This document shows positions 54,217-63,155 of a DNA stretch of 64,000 bases, one piece after another. The position numbers were made by a program, and so were the translations under genes. The notes under the pieces are model-generated. The model worked only from the letters and a program-made list of their open reading frames with translations, did no database searches and was not told the origin of the DNA. Origin of the DNA: Halovibrio variabilis (GTDB taxonomy: Bacteria > Pseudomonadota > Gammaproteobacteria > Pseudomonadales > Halomonadaceae); contig NZ_BJXV01000009.1 in NCBI RefSeq assembly GCF_007991175.1, positions 62,001 through 126,000 of the forward strand, written 5' to 3'. How positions within the stretch are numbered: position 1 is the first letter of the stretch; every line of letters begins with the position of its first letter.

Positions 54217-54296
54217 GGCCAGCCTCATCATCAAAAGAAGTTACTTATGATACGGGGCTGGGCAGGCCAAACAAGTAAATGGTGTTACAGATACGC

Positions 54297-55382
54297 TTAC
54301 GCCAAGCGCTCTGCAGCCGTTTTGAGTAAGTGCTCGGTGGTTTCCCAACCCACGCAGGCGTCGGTAACCGATACGCCGTAGCGCAGCGCGCCGGGCTTGA
54401 GCGGCTGCTTGCCTTCAAATAGATGGCTCTCCAGCATGAGTGCTACCAGGTTGGCTTCACCCGACTCACGCTGCGCCAGCACATCAAGCATCACTTCACT
54501 TTGACGGCGGTGGTCTTTGCGCGCATTGGCGTGGCTGCAATCGACCATTAGCCGTGGATTCTGCCCGGCGTTGCGCAGCGCGGTAGTAGCCGCACGCACG
54601 TGCTGGGCTTGGTAATTGGGTTCGCCGTGGCCGCCGCGCAGCACCACATGAGTGTGCGGGTTGCCCGCGGTTTGCTGGACGACCGGGTGGCCTTGGGCAT
54701 CGACCGCAAAACGCTGGTGCGGATGGGCCGCCGCGCTCATGGCATTGATAGCCACTTGCACATCGCCGCTGGTGGCGTTTTTGAACCCCACCGCTGCCGC
54801 CAAATCGCTGGCCAACTCGCGGTGCAGCTGCGATTCGGTGGTGCGCGCACCAATCGCTACCCAGCTCAACAAATCATCCAGGTAAGGCGCCAGCATGGGC
54901 TGTAACAGCTCGGTTGCCACCGGTAGACCACGGGCGGCGACGGCGTGCATCAATTCGCGCGAGAGCGCCAAACCACGCGGCATATCACCGCTGCCATCCA
55001 AACCTGGGTCGTAAGCCAACCCTTTCCAGCCCACGGTCGTGCGCGGCTTTTCAACGTAGACACGCATCACCGGTAAAATATGCTCGCTCACCTCCTCACT
55101 TAGCGCGGCCAGGCGGTCAGCGTATTCCAGCGCTGCGTCGGGGTCATCCACTGAACAGGGGCCAACCACTACAAGTAGACGGTTGTCATGACCGCTCAGA
55201 ATTTGCTGCACGGCGTGACGCTGGCGGGCAATTTGTTCACTGAGCGGGTCGCTTAGCGGGATACGCTGACGAAGCTCGCCAGGGGTAGGCAGCCTTAGTG
55301 ACGCAGAGGGTGTTAGCTGCGAAGTGGCGTGGGCAGTGCTGACAATGGTTTTATTGATAACAGGGCTAGCGGGCGCATTCAT
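54297..55382 (-). CDS. aroG: DAHP synthase (3-deoxy-7-phosphoheptulonate synthase)
   Basis: A 361-residue type I DAHP synthase: LLVVVGPCSVDDPDAALEYA, MRVYVEKPRTTVGWKGLAYD, ELLQPMLAPYLDDLLSWVAI, ARTTESQLHRELASDL, VGFKNATSGDVQVAINAM, LRGGHGEPNYQAQHV, MVDCSHANARKDHRRQ and MLESHLFEGKQPL. It joins phosphoenolpyruvate and erythrose-4-phosphate, the first step to aromatic amino acids. Which of the AroF/G/H classes it belongs to cannot be settled here, so the symbol is nominal. The ATG has ggagag upstream; only 2 nt separate it from an upstream small frame, and an attenuator-like leader precedes both. Confidence 0.93.
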   Translation of the reverse strand: MNAPASPVINKTIVSTAHATSQLTPSASLRLPTPGELRQRIPLSDPLSEQIARQRHAVQQILSGHDNRLLVVVGPCSVDDPDAALEYADRLAALSEEVSEHILPVMRVYVEKPRTTVGWKGLAYDPGLDGSGDMPRGLALSRELMHAVAARGLPVATELLQPMLAPYLDDLLSWVAIGARTTESQLHRELASDLAAAVGFKNATSGDVQVAINAMSAAAHPHQRFAVDAQGHPVVQQTAGNPHTHVVLRGGHGEPNYQAQHVRAATTALRNAGQNPRLMVDCSHANARKDHRRQSEVMLDVLAQRESGEANLVALMLESHLFEGKQPLKPGALRYGVSVTDACVGWETTEHLLKTAAERLA

Positions 55383-55384
55383 GA

Positions 55385-55558
55385 TTAACTCTCCGTCATC
55401 GTGTGACATCGTTGGTTCGTTCGCTTGACTAAGTGACCACCCAGGCGCACACGATCGGAGGTGGCAGCTAGCACCGACCGCGCGTCGCTAAATCGCCAGC
55501 TATAGCCATAGCCCACAAAGCCGGTCGCGATAGCGTTAGTCAGTGCGCGATACATCAT
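55385..55558 (-). CDS. Small coupled frame with aromatic cluster ahead of aroG
   Basis: A 57-residue frame starting MMYRALTNAIATGFVGYGYS and including GYGYSWRF (residues 16-23: two Tyr, one Trp, one Phe). It has a strong ribosome site, aaggag, 7 nt before its ATG and ends TAA only 2 nt before the aroG ATG, so ribosomes can pass from one to the other. The rest (SDARSVLAATSDRVRLGGHL and a basic tail) matches nothing I know. It may be a second leader peptide sensing aromatic aminoacyl-tRNA supply, or a true small protein. Confidence 0.55.
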   Translation of the reverse strand: MMYRALTNAIATGFVGYGYSWRFSDARSVLAATSDRVRLGGHLVKRTNQRCHTMTES

Positions 55559-55612
55559 GATGCTGCTCCTTGATGAAATAACGATGAAAAATAACCCAGT
55601 TAAAAAAGCGGT

Positions 55613-55637
55613 CAAAAAGCGATGTTTAAAAATCGCT
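55613..55637 (-). terminator. Second terminator-like hairpin in the aroG leader
   Basis: On the minus strand agcgat, an 8-nt loop (tttttaaac region) and atcgct form a 6-bp stem directly followed by TTTT. It lies just beyond the larger attenuator hairpin and ~55 nt before the ribosome site of the coupled small frame. Weaker than the first hairpin but with a better T-run. Confidence 0.55.
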
Positions 55638-55643
55638 AGGCCC

Positions 55644-55685
55644 AAAACGCCAGAAGCCCCGGCGGGGTTACCGACCGGGGCTTCT
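55644..55685 (-). terminator. Attenuator hairpin in the aroG leader
   Basis: Perfect 11-bp arms agaagccccgg (55652-55662) and ccggggcttct (55675-55685) with a 12-nt loop; on the minus strand it is followed by GGCGTTTTGGG, a short T-run. It starts 44 nt after the stop of the YYGYWF leader peptide. A further small inverted repeat (caggca 55696-55701, tgcctg 55713-55718) lies between the peptide and the hairpin and could be an alternative fold. Confidence 0.72.
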
Positions 55686-55729
55686 GTGCTTGCGGCAGGC
55701 AACCGAGTGGTGTGCCTGGTGGCGCGACG

Positions 55730-55858
55730 TTAGGCGTCGGCCAGCGGCACACCGTGGCTAAACCAATACCCATAATAGGCAGCACACGCACCGCTAAACT
55801 CAGCCAAGACAGGCAGCGTTTTTGCATTGGCAGTAGAAGGGCACGCTAGCGTTTGCAT
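55730..55858 (-). CDS. Predicted aromatic leader peptide of aroG
   Basis: A 42-residue peptide from the ATG at 55858 to TAA at 55730: it begins MQTLACPSTANAKTLPVLAE and ends CAAYYGYWFSHGVPLADA. Residues 28-33 are Tyr-Tyr-Gly-Tyr-Trp-Phe, a dense run of all three aromatic residues close to the stop and followed by a GC-rich hairpin. That is the architecture of amino-acid attenuators such as those of trp and phe operons: stalling at scarce aromatic tRNA would change the downstream fold. A weak ribosome site (cggaaa) lies 8 nt upstream. Not detectable by usual length cut-offs. Confidence 0.7.
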   Translation of the reverse strand: MQTLACPSTANAKTLPVLAEFSGACAAYYGYWFSHGVPLADA

Positions 55859-55951
55859 GACTATTTCCGATTAATGGTGTTCATGGGTATTAGGGGCATT
55901 GCCATGTCACTGAGGTTTTATCCTGCCTGCAAGCGCTGCAAATGGCAACAC

Positions 55952-56080
55952 TCAGCCGCTAAAAGCTTGTATCCAGCCAATGGTAGCAGGCAGCGCGGTC
56001 ATACTAACCAGTACCACTAACCCCATCAAGATGGCCAGAAAACCAGAATCGTCTTTAAAATCTTCGTCGTGATGGGCCAT
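55952..56080 (-). CDS. Unannotated 42-residue membrane peptide
   Basis: A short gene with an excellent ribosome site (aggaggc, 5 nt before the ATG at 56080). It encodes MAHHDEDFKDDSGFLAILMG then LVVLVSMTALPATIGWIQAF, SG and stop: an acidic/His-rich head followed by one hydrophobic membrane helix, so probably N-in or N-out single-pass. The composition and ribosome site argue that it is real. It matches no family I can name. It lies between fre and the aroG leader, both leftward; a 13-bp repeat array sits just upstream. Confidence 0.65.
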   Translation of the reverse strand: MAHHDEDFKDDSGFLAILMGLVVLVSMTALPATIGWIQAFSG

Positions 56081-56095
56081 TTTAGCCTCCTTTTT

Positions 56096-56134
56096 TTATC
56101 ACTACTGCTTATCACTAGGGTTTATCACTACTAA
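56096..56134. repeat. 13-bp tandem repeat, three units
   Basis: Units ttatcactactgc, ttatcactagggt and ttatcactactaa, head to tail, in the gap between fre and the 42-residue membrane peptide. Third locus in this window with a 13-bp period. Confidence 0.75.
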
Positions 56135-56170
56135 TAAGCCACCGGGGAAGTGACCACATTTAGGGATATA

Positions 56171-56911
56171 TTAGTTAGACCGCGGTGCGTAGGCAAACAC
56201 ATCGGAAAATACCCGCTCTCGCTTTACGCCTTTTGTTTCGAGCGCATCCAGGCAGGCGTACACCATGTTGGGCGACCCTGAGATGTAAACATCGTGTGTG
56301 TTCGGGGTAAGCTCGGCGGTCTTCAAGACCTGATCAATACGCCCCTGGTGATGGCTAATCCGCTCGCCTTCCGCCAGCGGCTCCTCCAACGGCTGTTCGG
56401 TCACCGCATGGAACGCGACATTAGTATGGCGCTGCGCCCACTCGCTCGCCAGCTGTTCCAAATAGAGATCACGGTGTTCGCGGGCTGCCCACCACAGCGA
56501 AATTTCCCGGTCGGGCTGTTCGTGCAGCACCGCTTCAATAATCGTCTTCATCTGGGAAAAACCGGTACCAGCTGCAATCAGCATTAACGGACGCTGGCTT
56601 TGGCGGTCCAGCACGCATTCGCCGCCGGGCAACCGCAGGGTGAGCTGGTTGGCGACCTGCAACAGCTCACGCAGCCGCGCAGAGTTATCCCGCTCCGGCC
56701 AGTGCTGGATATGCAGCTCAATGATGCCGTCGCCGCGCTCAGGGCTGGCAATCGAAAACGGCACCCAGGTCGCGTCATCTAACTTTAATTCCAAGTATTG
56801 CCCCGGCGCATGCTGCATGGCTTCGGCGCGCCCGGCTAGGGTTACGCCAAACACATCGGGGTTTAGGTTTTCAACCTCGGTGACTTGGCACGTCAACGTC
56901 CTTGCACTCAT
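56171..56911 (-). CDS. fre: NAD(P)H-flavin reductase Fre
   Basis: A 246-residue ferredoxin-NADP-reductase-fold protein: VTEVENLNPDVFGVTLAG, PGQYLELKLDDATWVPFSIA (flavin site RxxS-type replaced by PFSIAS), LMLIAAGTGFSQMKTIIE (NAD(P) loop), WWAAREHRDLY and DVYISGSPNMVYACLDAL. It reduces free FMN, riboflavin or FAD. It lies 41 nt after ubiD, matching the E. coli ubiD-fre order; UbiD needs a prenylated FMN, so a flavin-supplying partner makes sense. The ATG at 56911 has agagg upstream. Confidence 0.93.
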   Translation of the reverse strand: MSARTLTCQVTEVENLNPDVFGVTLAGRAEAMQHAPGQYLELKLDDATWVPFSIASPERGDGIIELHIQHWPERDNSARLRELLQVANQLTLRLPGGECVLDRQSQRPLMLIAAGTGFSQMKTIIEAVLHEQPDREISLWWAAREHRDLYLEQLASEWAQRHTNVAFHAVTEQPLEEPLAEGERISHHQGRIDQVLKTAELTPNTHDVYISGSPNMVYACLDALETKGVKRERVFSDVFAYAPRSN

Positions 56912-56952
56912 GAAAGCCTCTTTTTGCAAATTGGGTCAGCGATACAGCGCAT

Positions 56953-58443
56953 TCAGCGGCGCGGTGGCGGCAGTTCAAGGCCAATGCCCAGCGCTGCCCA
57001 GCGTTCATCCACGCGCGTTTTGACGGCATCGTCCATCACAATGGGGGTACCCCATTCGCGATCGGTTTCTCCCGGCCATTTATTGGTGGCATCAAGGCCC
57101 ATTTTTGAACCCAGGCCTGAAACTGGCGAGGCAAAGTCGAGATAATCAATCGGCGTATTCTCAACCATTGTGGTGTCACGCGCGGGGTCCATGCGGGTGG
57201 TGATCGCCCAAATCACGTCCTCCCAATTGCGTGCGTCCACATCGTCATCCAGCACAATCACAAACTTGGTGTACATAAACTGGCGCAAGAAGCTCCAGAC
57301 CCCCATCATCACGCGTTTGGCGTGGCCAGGATACTGCTTCTTCATCGTCACTACCGCCATGCGGTAAGAACAGCCTTCAGGCGGCAGGTAGAAATCGACA
57401 ATCTCGGGAAACTGCTTGCACAAAATGGGCACAAACACTTCGTTCAACGCCACCCCAAGTATCGCCGGCTCATCCGGCGGGCGCCCGGTGTAGGTCGAAT
57501 GGTAAATCGCATCACGGCGCATGGTCATCCGAGTGATGGTAAACACCGGGAAGTGGTCGACCTCGTTGTAGTAACCGGTGTGGTCGCCAAAGGGCCCTTC
57601 CGCGGCCATATCATCCGGGTAAATGAAGCCCTCGAGGATGATCTCGCTGGAGGCGGGTACATCCAGGTCGGCGTGGCCGCACTTAACCAGCTCGGTCCGC
57701 GAACCGCGCAGCAGGCCTGCAAAGGCGTACTCCGAGAGCGAATCCGGCACCGGCGTCACCGCGCCCAAAATCGTCGCCGGGTCGGCGCCTAGCGCCACGG
57801 CAACGGGGAAAGGCTCGCCCGGGTGGGCCTTTTGGAATTCAAGAAAATCCAAGGCCCCACCGCGATGCGATAACCAGCGCATGATCAGGCGGTTTTTGCC
57901 GATTTTCTGCTGACGGTAGATCCCCAGATTCTGGCGGTTCTTATGCGGCCCTTTGGTAATCACCAAGGGCCAGGTGACCAGAGGGCCCGCATCGCCGGGC
58001 CAGCAGTGCTGAATCGGCAGCAGGCCCAGATCGACCTCGTCGTCTTCATAGACTACTTCTTGCACCGGGGCATGCTTGACATTTTTCGGCCCCATGCTGA
58101 GCACTTGCTTGAAGATCGGCAGCTTGTCCCAGGCGTCTTTCAAGCCTTTAGGCGGGTCAGGCTCTTTGAGAAACGCCAATAGCTTACCGACTTCTCTTAG
58201 CGCTTCTACCGAGTCTTGGCCCATGCCCAGCGCTACCCGTTTGGGGGTGCCAAACAGGTTGCCCAGCAGCGGCATGTTGTGGCCCTTAACGTTTTCAAAC
58301 AGCAACGCCGGGCCCCCGGCACGCAGGGTGCGGTCGCAGATTTCGGTGATTTCCAGGTAAGGATCGACTTCGACGGCAATACGCTTGAGTTCGCCCTGCG
58401 CTTCAAGCGCTGCGATGAACTCGCGCAAGTCTTTATACTTCAA
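56953..58443 (-). CDS. ubiD: 4-hydroxy-3-polyprenylbenzoate decarboxylase UbiD
   Basis: A 496-residue UbiD with the family N-terminus [20 protein letters not shown] and catalytic-region sequences [60 protein letters not shown] (acidic ERE-type set) and [15 protein letters not shown]. It decarboxylates the ubiquinone precursor using prenylated FMN. I start at TTG 58443 because gggag lies 6 nt upstream and the E. coli protein begins at the same residue; an ATG at 58464 is in frame but has no such support. It lies ~30 nt after rho. Confidence 0.94.
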   Translation of the reverse strand: MKYKDLREFIAALEAQGELKRIAVEVDPYLEITEICDRTLRAGGPALLFENVKGHNMPLLGNLFGTPKRVALGMGQDSVEALREVGKLLAFLKEPDPPKGLKDAWDKLPIFKQVLSMGPKNVKHAPVQEVVYEDDEVDLGLLPIQHCWPGDAGPLVTWPLVITKGPHKNRQNLGIYRQQKIGKNRLIMRWLSHRGGALDFLEFQKAHPGEPFPVAVALGADPATILGAVTPVPDSLSEYAFAGLLRGSRTELVKCGHADLDVPASSEIILEGFIYPDDMAAEGPFGDHTGYYNEVDHFPVFTITRMTMRRDAIYHSTYTGRPPDEPAILGVALNEVFVPILCKQFPEIVDFYLPPEGCSYRMAVVTMKKQYPGHAKRVMMGVWSFLRQFMYTKFVIVLDDDVDARNWEDVIWAITTRMDPARDTTMVENTPIDYLDFASPVSGLGSKMGLDATNKWPGETDREWGTPIVMDDAVKTRVDERWAALGIGLELPPPRR

Positions 58444-58473
58444 GGCACGCTCCCTGGCTGGCAATGCGCCGCG

Positions 58474-59733
58474 CTAGCGGCGCTTCATCGCTTCAAAGAA
58501 CTCAAGATTGGTCTTGGTATCTTTCAGACGGTCAATCAGGAATTCAGTGGCGGCGGTGTCTTCCATCGGATTGAGCAGCTTACGCAGAATCCACATGCGC
58601 TGCATTTCCTCTTCGGAGGCCAGCAGGTCTTCACGCCGGGTACCACTGCGGCGAATATTAATCGCCGGGAACACGCGCCGCTCAGCCAACTTGCGGTCCA
58701 GATGGGCTTCCATATTACCGGTACCCTTGAACTCTTCGAAGATCACTTCGTCCATCTTCGAGCCGGTATCGACCAGCGCCGTGGCGATAATCGTCAGGCT
58801 GCCGCCCTCTTCGATATTACGCGCCGCGCCAAAGAAGCGTTTCGGCTTCTCAAGCGCATGGGCATCGACACCACCGGTGAGTACTTTGCCAGAGCTAGGC
58901 ACCACGGTGTTGTAAGCCCGCGCCAAACGGGTAATCGAGTCGAGCAGGATAACCACGTCTTTCTTGTGCTCAACCAAACGCTTCGCTTTTTCGATAACCA
59001 TTTCAGCGACTTGCACGTGACGCGCTGGCGGCTCATCGAAGGTCGACGCCACCACTTCGCCACGCACGGTGCGCGACATTTCGGTGACTTCCTCAGGGCG
59101 CTCATCGATCAGCAGTACGATCAAATGGCACTCTGGGTTGTTGCGCGTGATGGAGGTCGCGATGTTTTGCAACATCAGTGTTTTACCCGCTTTAGGCGGC
59201 GACACCAGCAGGCCACGTTGGCCTTTACCAATCGGCGCGGTTAGATCGATGATCCGCGCGGTAAGGTCTTCCGTGGAGCCGTTACCGATCTCCATGCGCA
59301 TGCGATCGTCTGGGAACAGCGGCGTCAAGTTCTCAAACAGAATCTTGTGCTTGGCATTTTCCGGACGGTCAAAGTTAATTTGACTGACCTTCAGCAGGGC
59401 GAAATAGCGCTCCCCCTCCTTCGGCGGGCGGATTTTGCCTGAGATGGAATCGCCCTTGCGCAGATTGAAACGACGGATCTGCGAAGGAGAAATATAGATA
59501 TCGTCCGGGCCAGCGAGATAGGAGCTATCAGCGCTACGCAGGAAGCCGAAGCCATCCTGAAGAATTTCCAGCACACCGTCGCCGTAAATATCCTCGCCAC
59601 TTTTGGCATGCTTTTTGAGGATGGCGAAAATGATGTCCTGCTTGCGCGAACGGGCTAAGTTATCGATACCCATTTCACGGGCGATATCGAGAAGCTCGGG
59701 GACGGTTTTTTGCTTGAGTTCAGTGAGATTCAT
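58474..59733 (-). CDS. rho: Transcription termination factor Rho
   Basis: A 419-residue Rho, the same length as the E. coli protein and nearly collinear: [40 protein letters not shown] (RNA-binding cold-shock domain), Walker [19 protein letters not shown] (about 174-191), [36 protein letters not shown] (Walker B), [20 protein letters not shown] (Q/R loops). The hexameric RNA translocase ends untranslated transcripts. The 560-bp region upstream suits the long, autoregulated leader known for rho. Confidence 0.97.
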   Translation of the reverse strand: MNLTELKQKTVPELLDIAREMGIDNLARSRKQDIIFAILKKHAKSGEDIYGDGVLEILQDGFGFLRSADSSYLAGPDDIYISPSQIRRFNLRKGDSISGKIRPPKEGERYFALLKVSQINFDRPENAKHKILFENLTPLFPDDRMRMEIGNGSTEDLTARIIDLTAPIGKGQRGLLVSPPKAGKTLMLQNIATSITRNNPECHLIVLLIDERPEEVTEMSRTVRGEVVASTFDEPPARHVQVAEMVIEKAKRLVEHKKDVVILLDSITRLARAYNTVVPSSGKVLTGGVDAHALEKPKRFFGAARNIEEGGSLTIIATALVDTGSKMDEVIFEEFKGTGNMEAHLDRKLAERRVFPAINIRRSGTRREDLLASEEEMQRMWILRKLLNPMEDTAATEFLIDRLKDTKTNLEFFEAMKRR

Positions 59734-60295
59734 CGGTGTGTTAGAAAGTTGCTCATGGAAGCTAGGCGCCAGGCGCCGGGAGTAAGACAGGAGGCGTGAA
59801 AGTGACGCCGTGTGATGCGTTCAGATCCCGGTAAAGGCACGCGCTCGAAGGTGAAAGGAACTGCGTTGGACTCAGTTAACAACGCTGTTGCCGGTCGTTA
59901 CCAAGACTCAACTCGAGGGTGCTGACACTTGTTTACTCTGGTTCTTACAGATCTAGTTCTCACCGGAGAGTGGCGAAACCAGTGGGTTATCTGACGACTT
60001 GGAATTCTGGCTGACGTTAACGAGATAAACAGTGAGTAACGTCTGGGGCGACCAAGGTGCCGTACTTGAACGACGCATGCAAGATTATTTTCCTAAGCAA
60101 CTTATCTAAAATGTTACTTGTCTAAAATATTGCTCAATCCCAACAGCGTCGAGCTTATGGACACGCTAATTAACCAGGTCATATCAAGCCAGTAGCTCGA
60201 TGTTAGTCAAGCCCCGCGACAAACGCAAGCCTTTGGCAATTGACAATGGATAAAGGTCACCGCAACCTTGGCACAGCCAACACGAAGGATAGCTC
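59734..60295. promoter_or_regulatory. Divergent rho/ppx intergenic region
   Basis: A 562-bp gap between rho (leftward) and ppx (rightward). It should contain both promoters and the long rho 5' leader, where Rho commonly represses its own synthesis. No trxA gene or other frame was found, although trxA lies next to rho in several relatives. A two-unit near-repeat (acttatctaaaatgtt, acttgtctaaaatatt) is at 60100-60131. The stretch 60090-60180 is AT-rich. No structured RNA could be assigned by eye. Confidence 0.5.
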
Positions 60296-61849
60296 ATGCC
60301 CAAGGACATTTCTCTCCCCATTGCCGACGCCAACGCTGAGAGTGATAGCAGTGCCCCCCAGCGCTTCGCCGCTATTGACCTGGGCTCGAACAGCTTTCAC
60401 CTGCTGGTGGCCAACTACCAGCACGAGCGTCTCCAGGTGGTGGCACGCCTGGGCGAAAAAGTGCAGTTGGCGGCGGGATTAGACGATAACGGCCTGCTCA
60501 GCGAAGACGCCATGCAGCGCGCACTGGACTGCCTGGGCCGCTTTGCACCGTTTTTAAGCGACATTACCAACGCCAACCTGCGTATCGTCGGCACCAACGC
60601 GCTGCGCGATGCCGACAATAGCCAAACCTTTATCGAGCGTGCCGAGGCCCAGTTAGGCCACGCCATCGAGATTATTGCTGGCCGCGAAGAGGCCCGACTG
60701 ATCTATCTAGGCGCCGCCCACGCCCTGGCCGAAAATGGCCGTCGTCTGATTGTCGATATCGGCGGAGGATCGACCGAATTTATCATCGGCGAAGCCTTTG
60801 AACCCAAAGCGCTGGAAAGCCTGCGCATGGGCTGCGTGACCTTTTCTCGGCGCTTCTTCGCCGACGGCGAGTTAAACGAAAAACGCATGCGCCGCGCCGA
60901 GCTAGCCGCCCTGTCGGAACTAGCCAACATTCAGCGCCCCTACCAGCGTTTGGGGTGGGATGACCCGGTGGGATCCAGCGGCACCATCAAAGCAGCCGCT
61001 AGCGTGCTACATGCTTACGGCGACACCCCGCATGAAGGATTGATTACCCACAGCGGTCTAAAGAAACTGCGTGAGCGGCTAATCAAGTGTAAACAGCTGG
61101 ATAAAGTCGAGCTGGATGGCCTTAAGGCCGATCGCGCTAAAGTCTTTCCGGCGGGGATTGCTATCCTGGAGGCAATTTTTGAAGCCTTTGATTTAACTCA
61201 GATGCGCTATTCGGATGGCGCGCTGCGCGAAGGCGTGCTCTACGACATGGCCGGGCGCAATAGCGCAGAGGATTCGCGCTCGAAAAGCCTTGAGTCGCTA
61301 AAGCGCACCTACGATGTGGATACCCGCCAAGGGGCCAACGTCGCTGACACCGCCGAACGCTTATTTCATGAGGTACGCCATGCCTGGTCGCTAAACCTTG
61401 ATCAAGCGCGCTATTTGCAGTGGGCCAGCCACGTGCATGAAATCGGCCTGGCCATCTCACATAGCCAGTTTCATCGCCACGGTGCCTATCTGCTGGAGCA
61501 CTCGGACCTCGCCGGTTTTTCACGCCCTGAACAGCGCCAGCTGGCGTTTTTAGTACGCGCCCATCGGCGCAAATTTCCGCTCAAAGAGTGGCAGGCGTTG
61601 CCTAAAGCACAGCAAGAGGTCACTGCAAAGCTCGCGCGCCTGCTGCGTTTAGCGGTGCTGCTGAATCACTCGCGGCCGGAAACCGCCCCACCGCTCCCTG
61701 CGATAAGCGCCGACGCCGACAGCCTAACGATTACCCTGACCAACGGCGATGAACCCACCCTGCTGAGCACCGATTTGGAGCAGGAGCAGGCCTATATGCA
61801 AGCGGCGGGGTTCAAACTTACGATCAAGCAGGCGGCGCTTGGCGAGTAA
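60296..61849 (+). CDS. ppx: Exopolyphosphatase Ppx
   Basis: A 517-residue Ppx/GppA phosphatase. The actin-like ATPase fold has FAAIDLGSNSFHLLVANYQH (phosphate 1), LRIVGTNALRDADNS, IAGREEARLIYLGAAHA, RLIVDIGGGSTEFIIGE (phosphate 2) and SSGTIKAAASVLHAYG; the C-terminal half is the helical HD-like domain (WASHVHEIGLAISHSQFHRH). It releases phosphate from polyphosphate ends or acts on pppGpp. The ATG follows aggatag. Its last 26 nt overlap the convergent tilS 3' end. Confidence 0.93.
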   Translation: MPKDISLPIADANAESDSSAPQRFAAIDLGSNSFHLLVANYQHERLQVVARLGEKVQLAAGLDDNGLLSEDAMQRALDCLGRFAPFLSDITNANLRIVGTNALRDADNSQTFIERAEAQLGHAIEIIAGREEARLIYLGAAHALAENGRRLIVDIGGGSTEFIIGEAFEPKALESLRMGCVTFSRRFFADGELNEKRMRRAELAALSELANIQRPYQRLGWDDPVGSSGTIKAAASVLHAYGDTPHEGLITHSGLKKLRERLIKCKQLDKVELDGLKADRAKVFPAGIAILEAIFEAFDLTQMRYSDGALREGVLYDMAGRNSAEDSRSKSLESLKRTYDVDTRQGANVADTAERLFHEVRHAWSLNLDQARYLQWASHVHEIGLAISHSQFHRHGAYLLEHSDLAGFSRPEQRQLAFLVRAHRRKFPLKEWQALPKAQQEVTAKLARLLRLAVLLNHSRPETAPPLPAISADADSLTITLTNGDEPTLLSTDLEQEQAYMQAAGFKLTIKQAALGE

Positions 61850-63155
61850 ACACCACCCCCTCGGCCTGCCACAGTAGCTGGGCAGGGGGGCGGACTACCC
61901 CAATACACGCCTCCGCTTGATGAATAACCACCAGCCGCTCGCGCTCCCAAGGCGGCACCTCGGCCTCTTGCAGCAGCCGCTTAAGGTCGCGCCGCCCCCG
62001 CCCCGCCAGCTGCATCATCTCGCCCCCCTGTCGCCAGGTCGCCTGCAGTCGTTGCGCGTAGCAAGAATGTTGAGCGCCTGGTGGAGACAGCATCACCTGC
62101 CAGCCTAACGGCCCTAGCGGTGTCTCAAGTGGCGCCTGGCCGTCCCAGCTAACCGCCCAGGGCGGTAGCGTTGGCAGCGGCGCCATTAGATAGAGCCGCT
62201 GTCGCCATAGGCGCGCCTGAGCGCCCGACCACTCAACGCATACCTCGGCATCCGCCTTGGCTGTGAGTTGATCCAACAGGCTTTCCAAGCGCTTTTGCGG
62301 CGGTGTCGGCAAGCCCTGCTGTTGGCAAAGAGTGCGCACCAGCAGCCGCTGGCGCGAACGGGAGCGCTCGCCCAGCGCAGTCGCGTCGATGCTCAGGCTA
62401 TCAAGATACTGGCTACCGACCAGCAGGGTTTGCAGCTCTTCTTGGGCGTATTCGCGCAGTAACGTATCGGCCTCACTGGCATGTTCTGCGCTGTTCGCCA
62501 AGGCGGCAGCGGCGCTAGGCCAGCGCTCACGGAGTGCTGGCAGCACCCGGTGGCGCAGGCGATTGCGGTCAAGGCTAATATCGCGATTGGTGGGGTCATC
62601 GCACCAGCTCAAATCGAGCAGCCCAGCCGCTGCTTCAAGCTCTGCTCGGCGCACGCTCAGCCATGGGCGCATCAGGGCAATGCCCTGGGCGTCGCGCCGC
62701 AAAGGCATGCCCGCCAGGCCGCGCAACCCGCTGCCGCGCAGGGCGGCAAGCAGAAAGGTTTCCGCCTGATCATCCTGGTGCTGGGCCAGCCACAGCGTAT
62801 CGCCCGCGGAAAGAGTGGCAAAAAAAGCCTTATAGCGGGCGTTGCGGGCGGCGCCTTCAATGCCCTCGCCGTGCGCTTCCACCGCTACATTGACCACCGT
62901 TAGGGGTACGTTCAAACGCTCGCAGAGTGTTTGACAGTGTTCTTCGAATGTCTCTGCCGCCGCCTGGAGGCCGTGATTAATGTGGATGGCCCGCAGGTGG
63001 CGGTCTGCTTGTTCACAGACCTGGGCGGCTAACGCGAGCAGCAGACAGGAATCCAGGCCGCCCGAGAGTGCCACCCAAACAGCACGCCCCGGCGGGGTTT
63101 CCGCCAGGGCGTCGTTGAGAAGGCCTTGGAGTCTATTAAGCGGTGGGGGCGCCAT
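61824..63155 (-). CDS. tilS: tRNA(Ile)-lysidine synthetase TilS
   Basis: A 443-residue TilS: the PP-loop [20 protein letters not shown] (SGGLDS at 31-36), [58 protein letters not shown], then the C-terminal substrate-recognition region ([20 protein letters not shown]). It changes C34 to lysidine in the tRNA-Ile that reads AUA. Its ATG lies inside the 3' end of accA (20-nt overlap), so the two are coupled, and its 3' end overlaps ppx. Confidence 0.94.
   Translation of the reverse strand: MAPPPLNRLQGLLNDALAETPPGRAVWVALSGGLDSCLLLALAAQVCEQADRHLRAIHINHGLQAAAETFEEHCQTLCERLNVPLTVVNVAVEAHGEGIEGAARNARYKAFFATLSAGDTLWLAQHQDDQAETFLLAALRGSGLRGLAGMPLRRDAQGIALMRPWLSVRRAELEAAAGLLDLSWCDDPTNRDISLDRNRLRHRVLPALRERWPSAAAALANSAEHASEADTLLREYAQEELQTLLVGSQYLDSLSIDATALGERSRSRQRLLVRTLCQQQGLPTPPQKRLESLLDQLTAKADAEVCVEWSGAQARLWRQRLYLMAPLPTLPPWAVSWDGQAPLETPLGPLGWQVMLSPPGAQHSCYAQRLQATWRQGGEMMQLAGRGRRDLKRLLQEAEVPPWERERLVVIHQAEACIGVVRPPAQLLWQAEGVVFTRQAPPA

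Noticed and set aside
58216..59244. Long plus-strand frame of 342 codons across ubiD and rho
   Set aside because: Antisense to two highly conserved genes; its translation shows no domain and mirrors their codon pattern.
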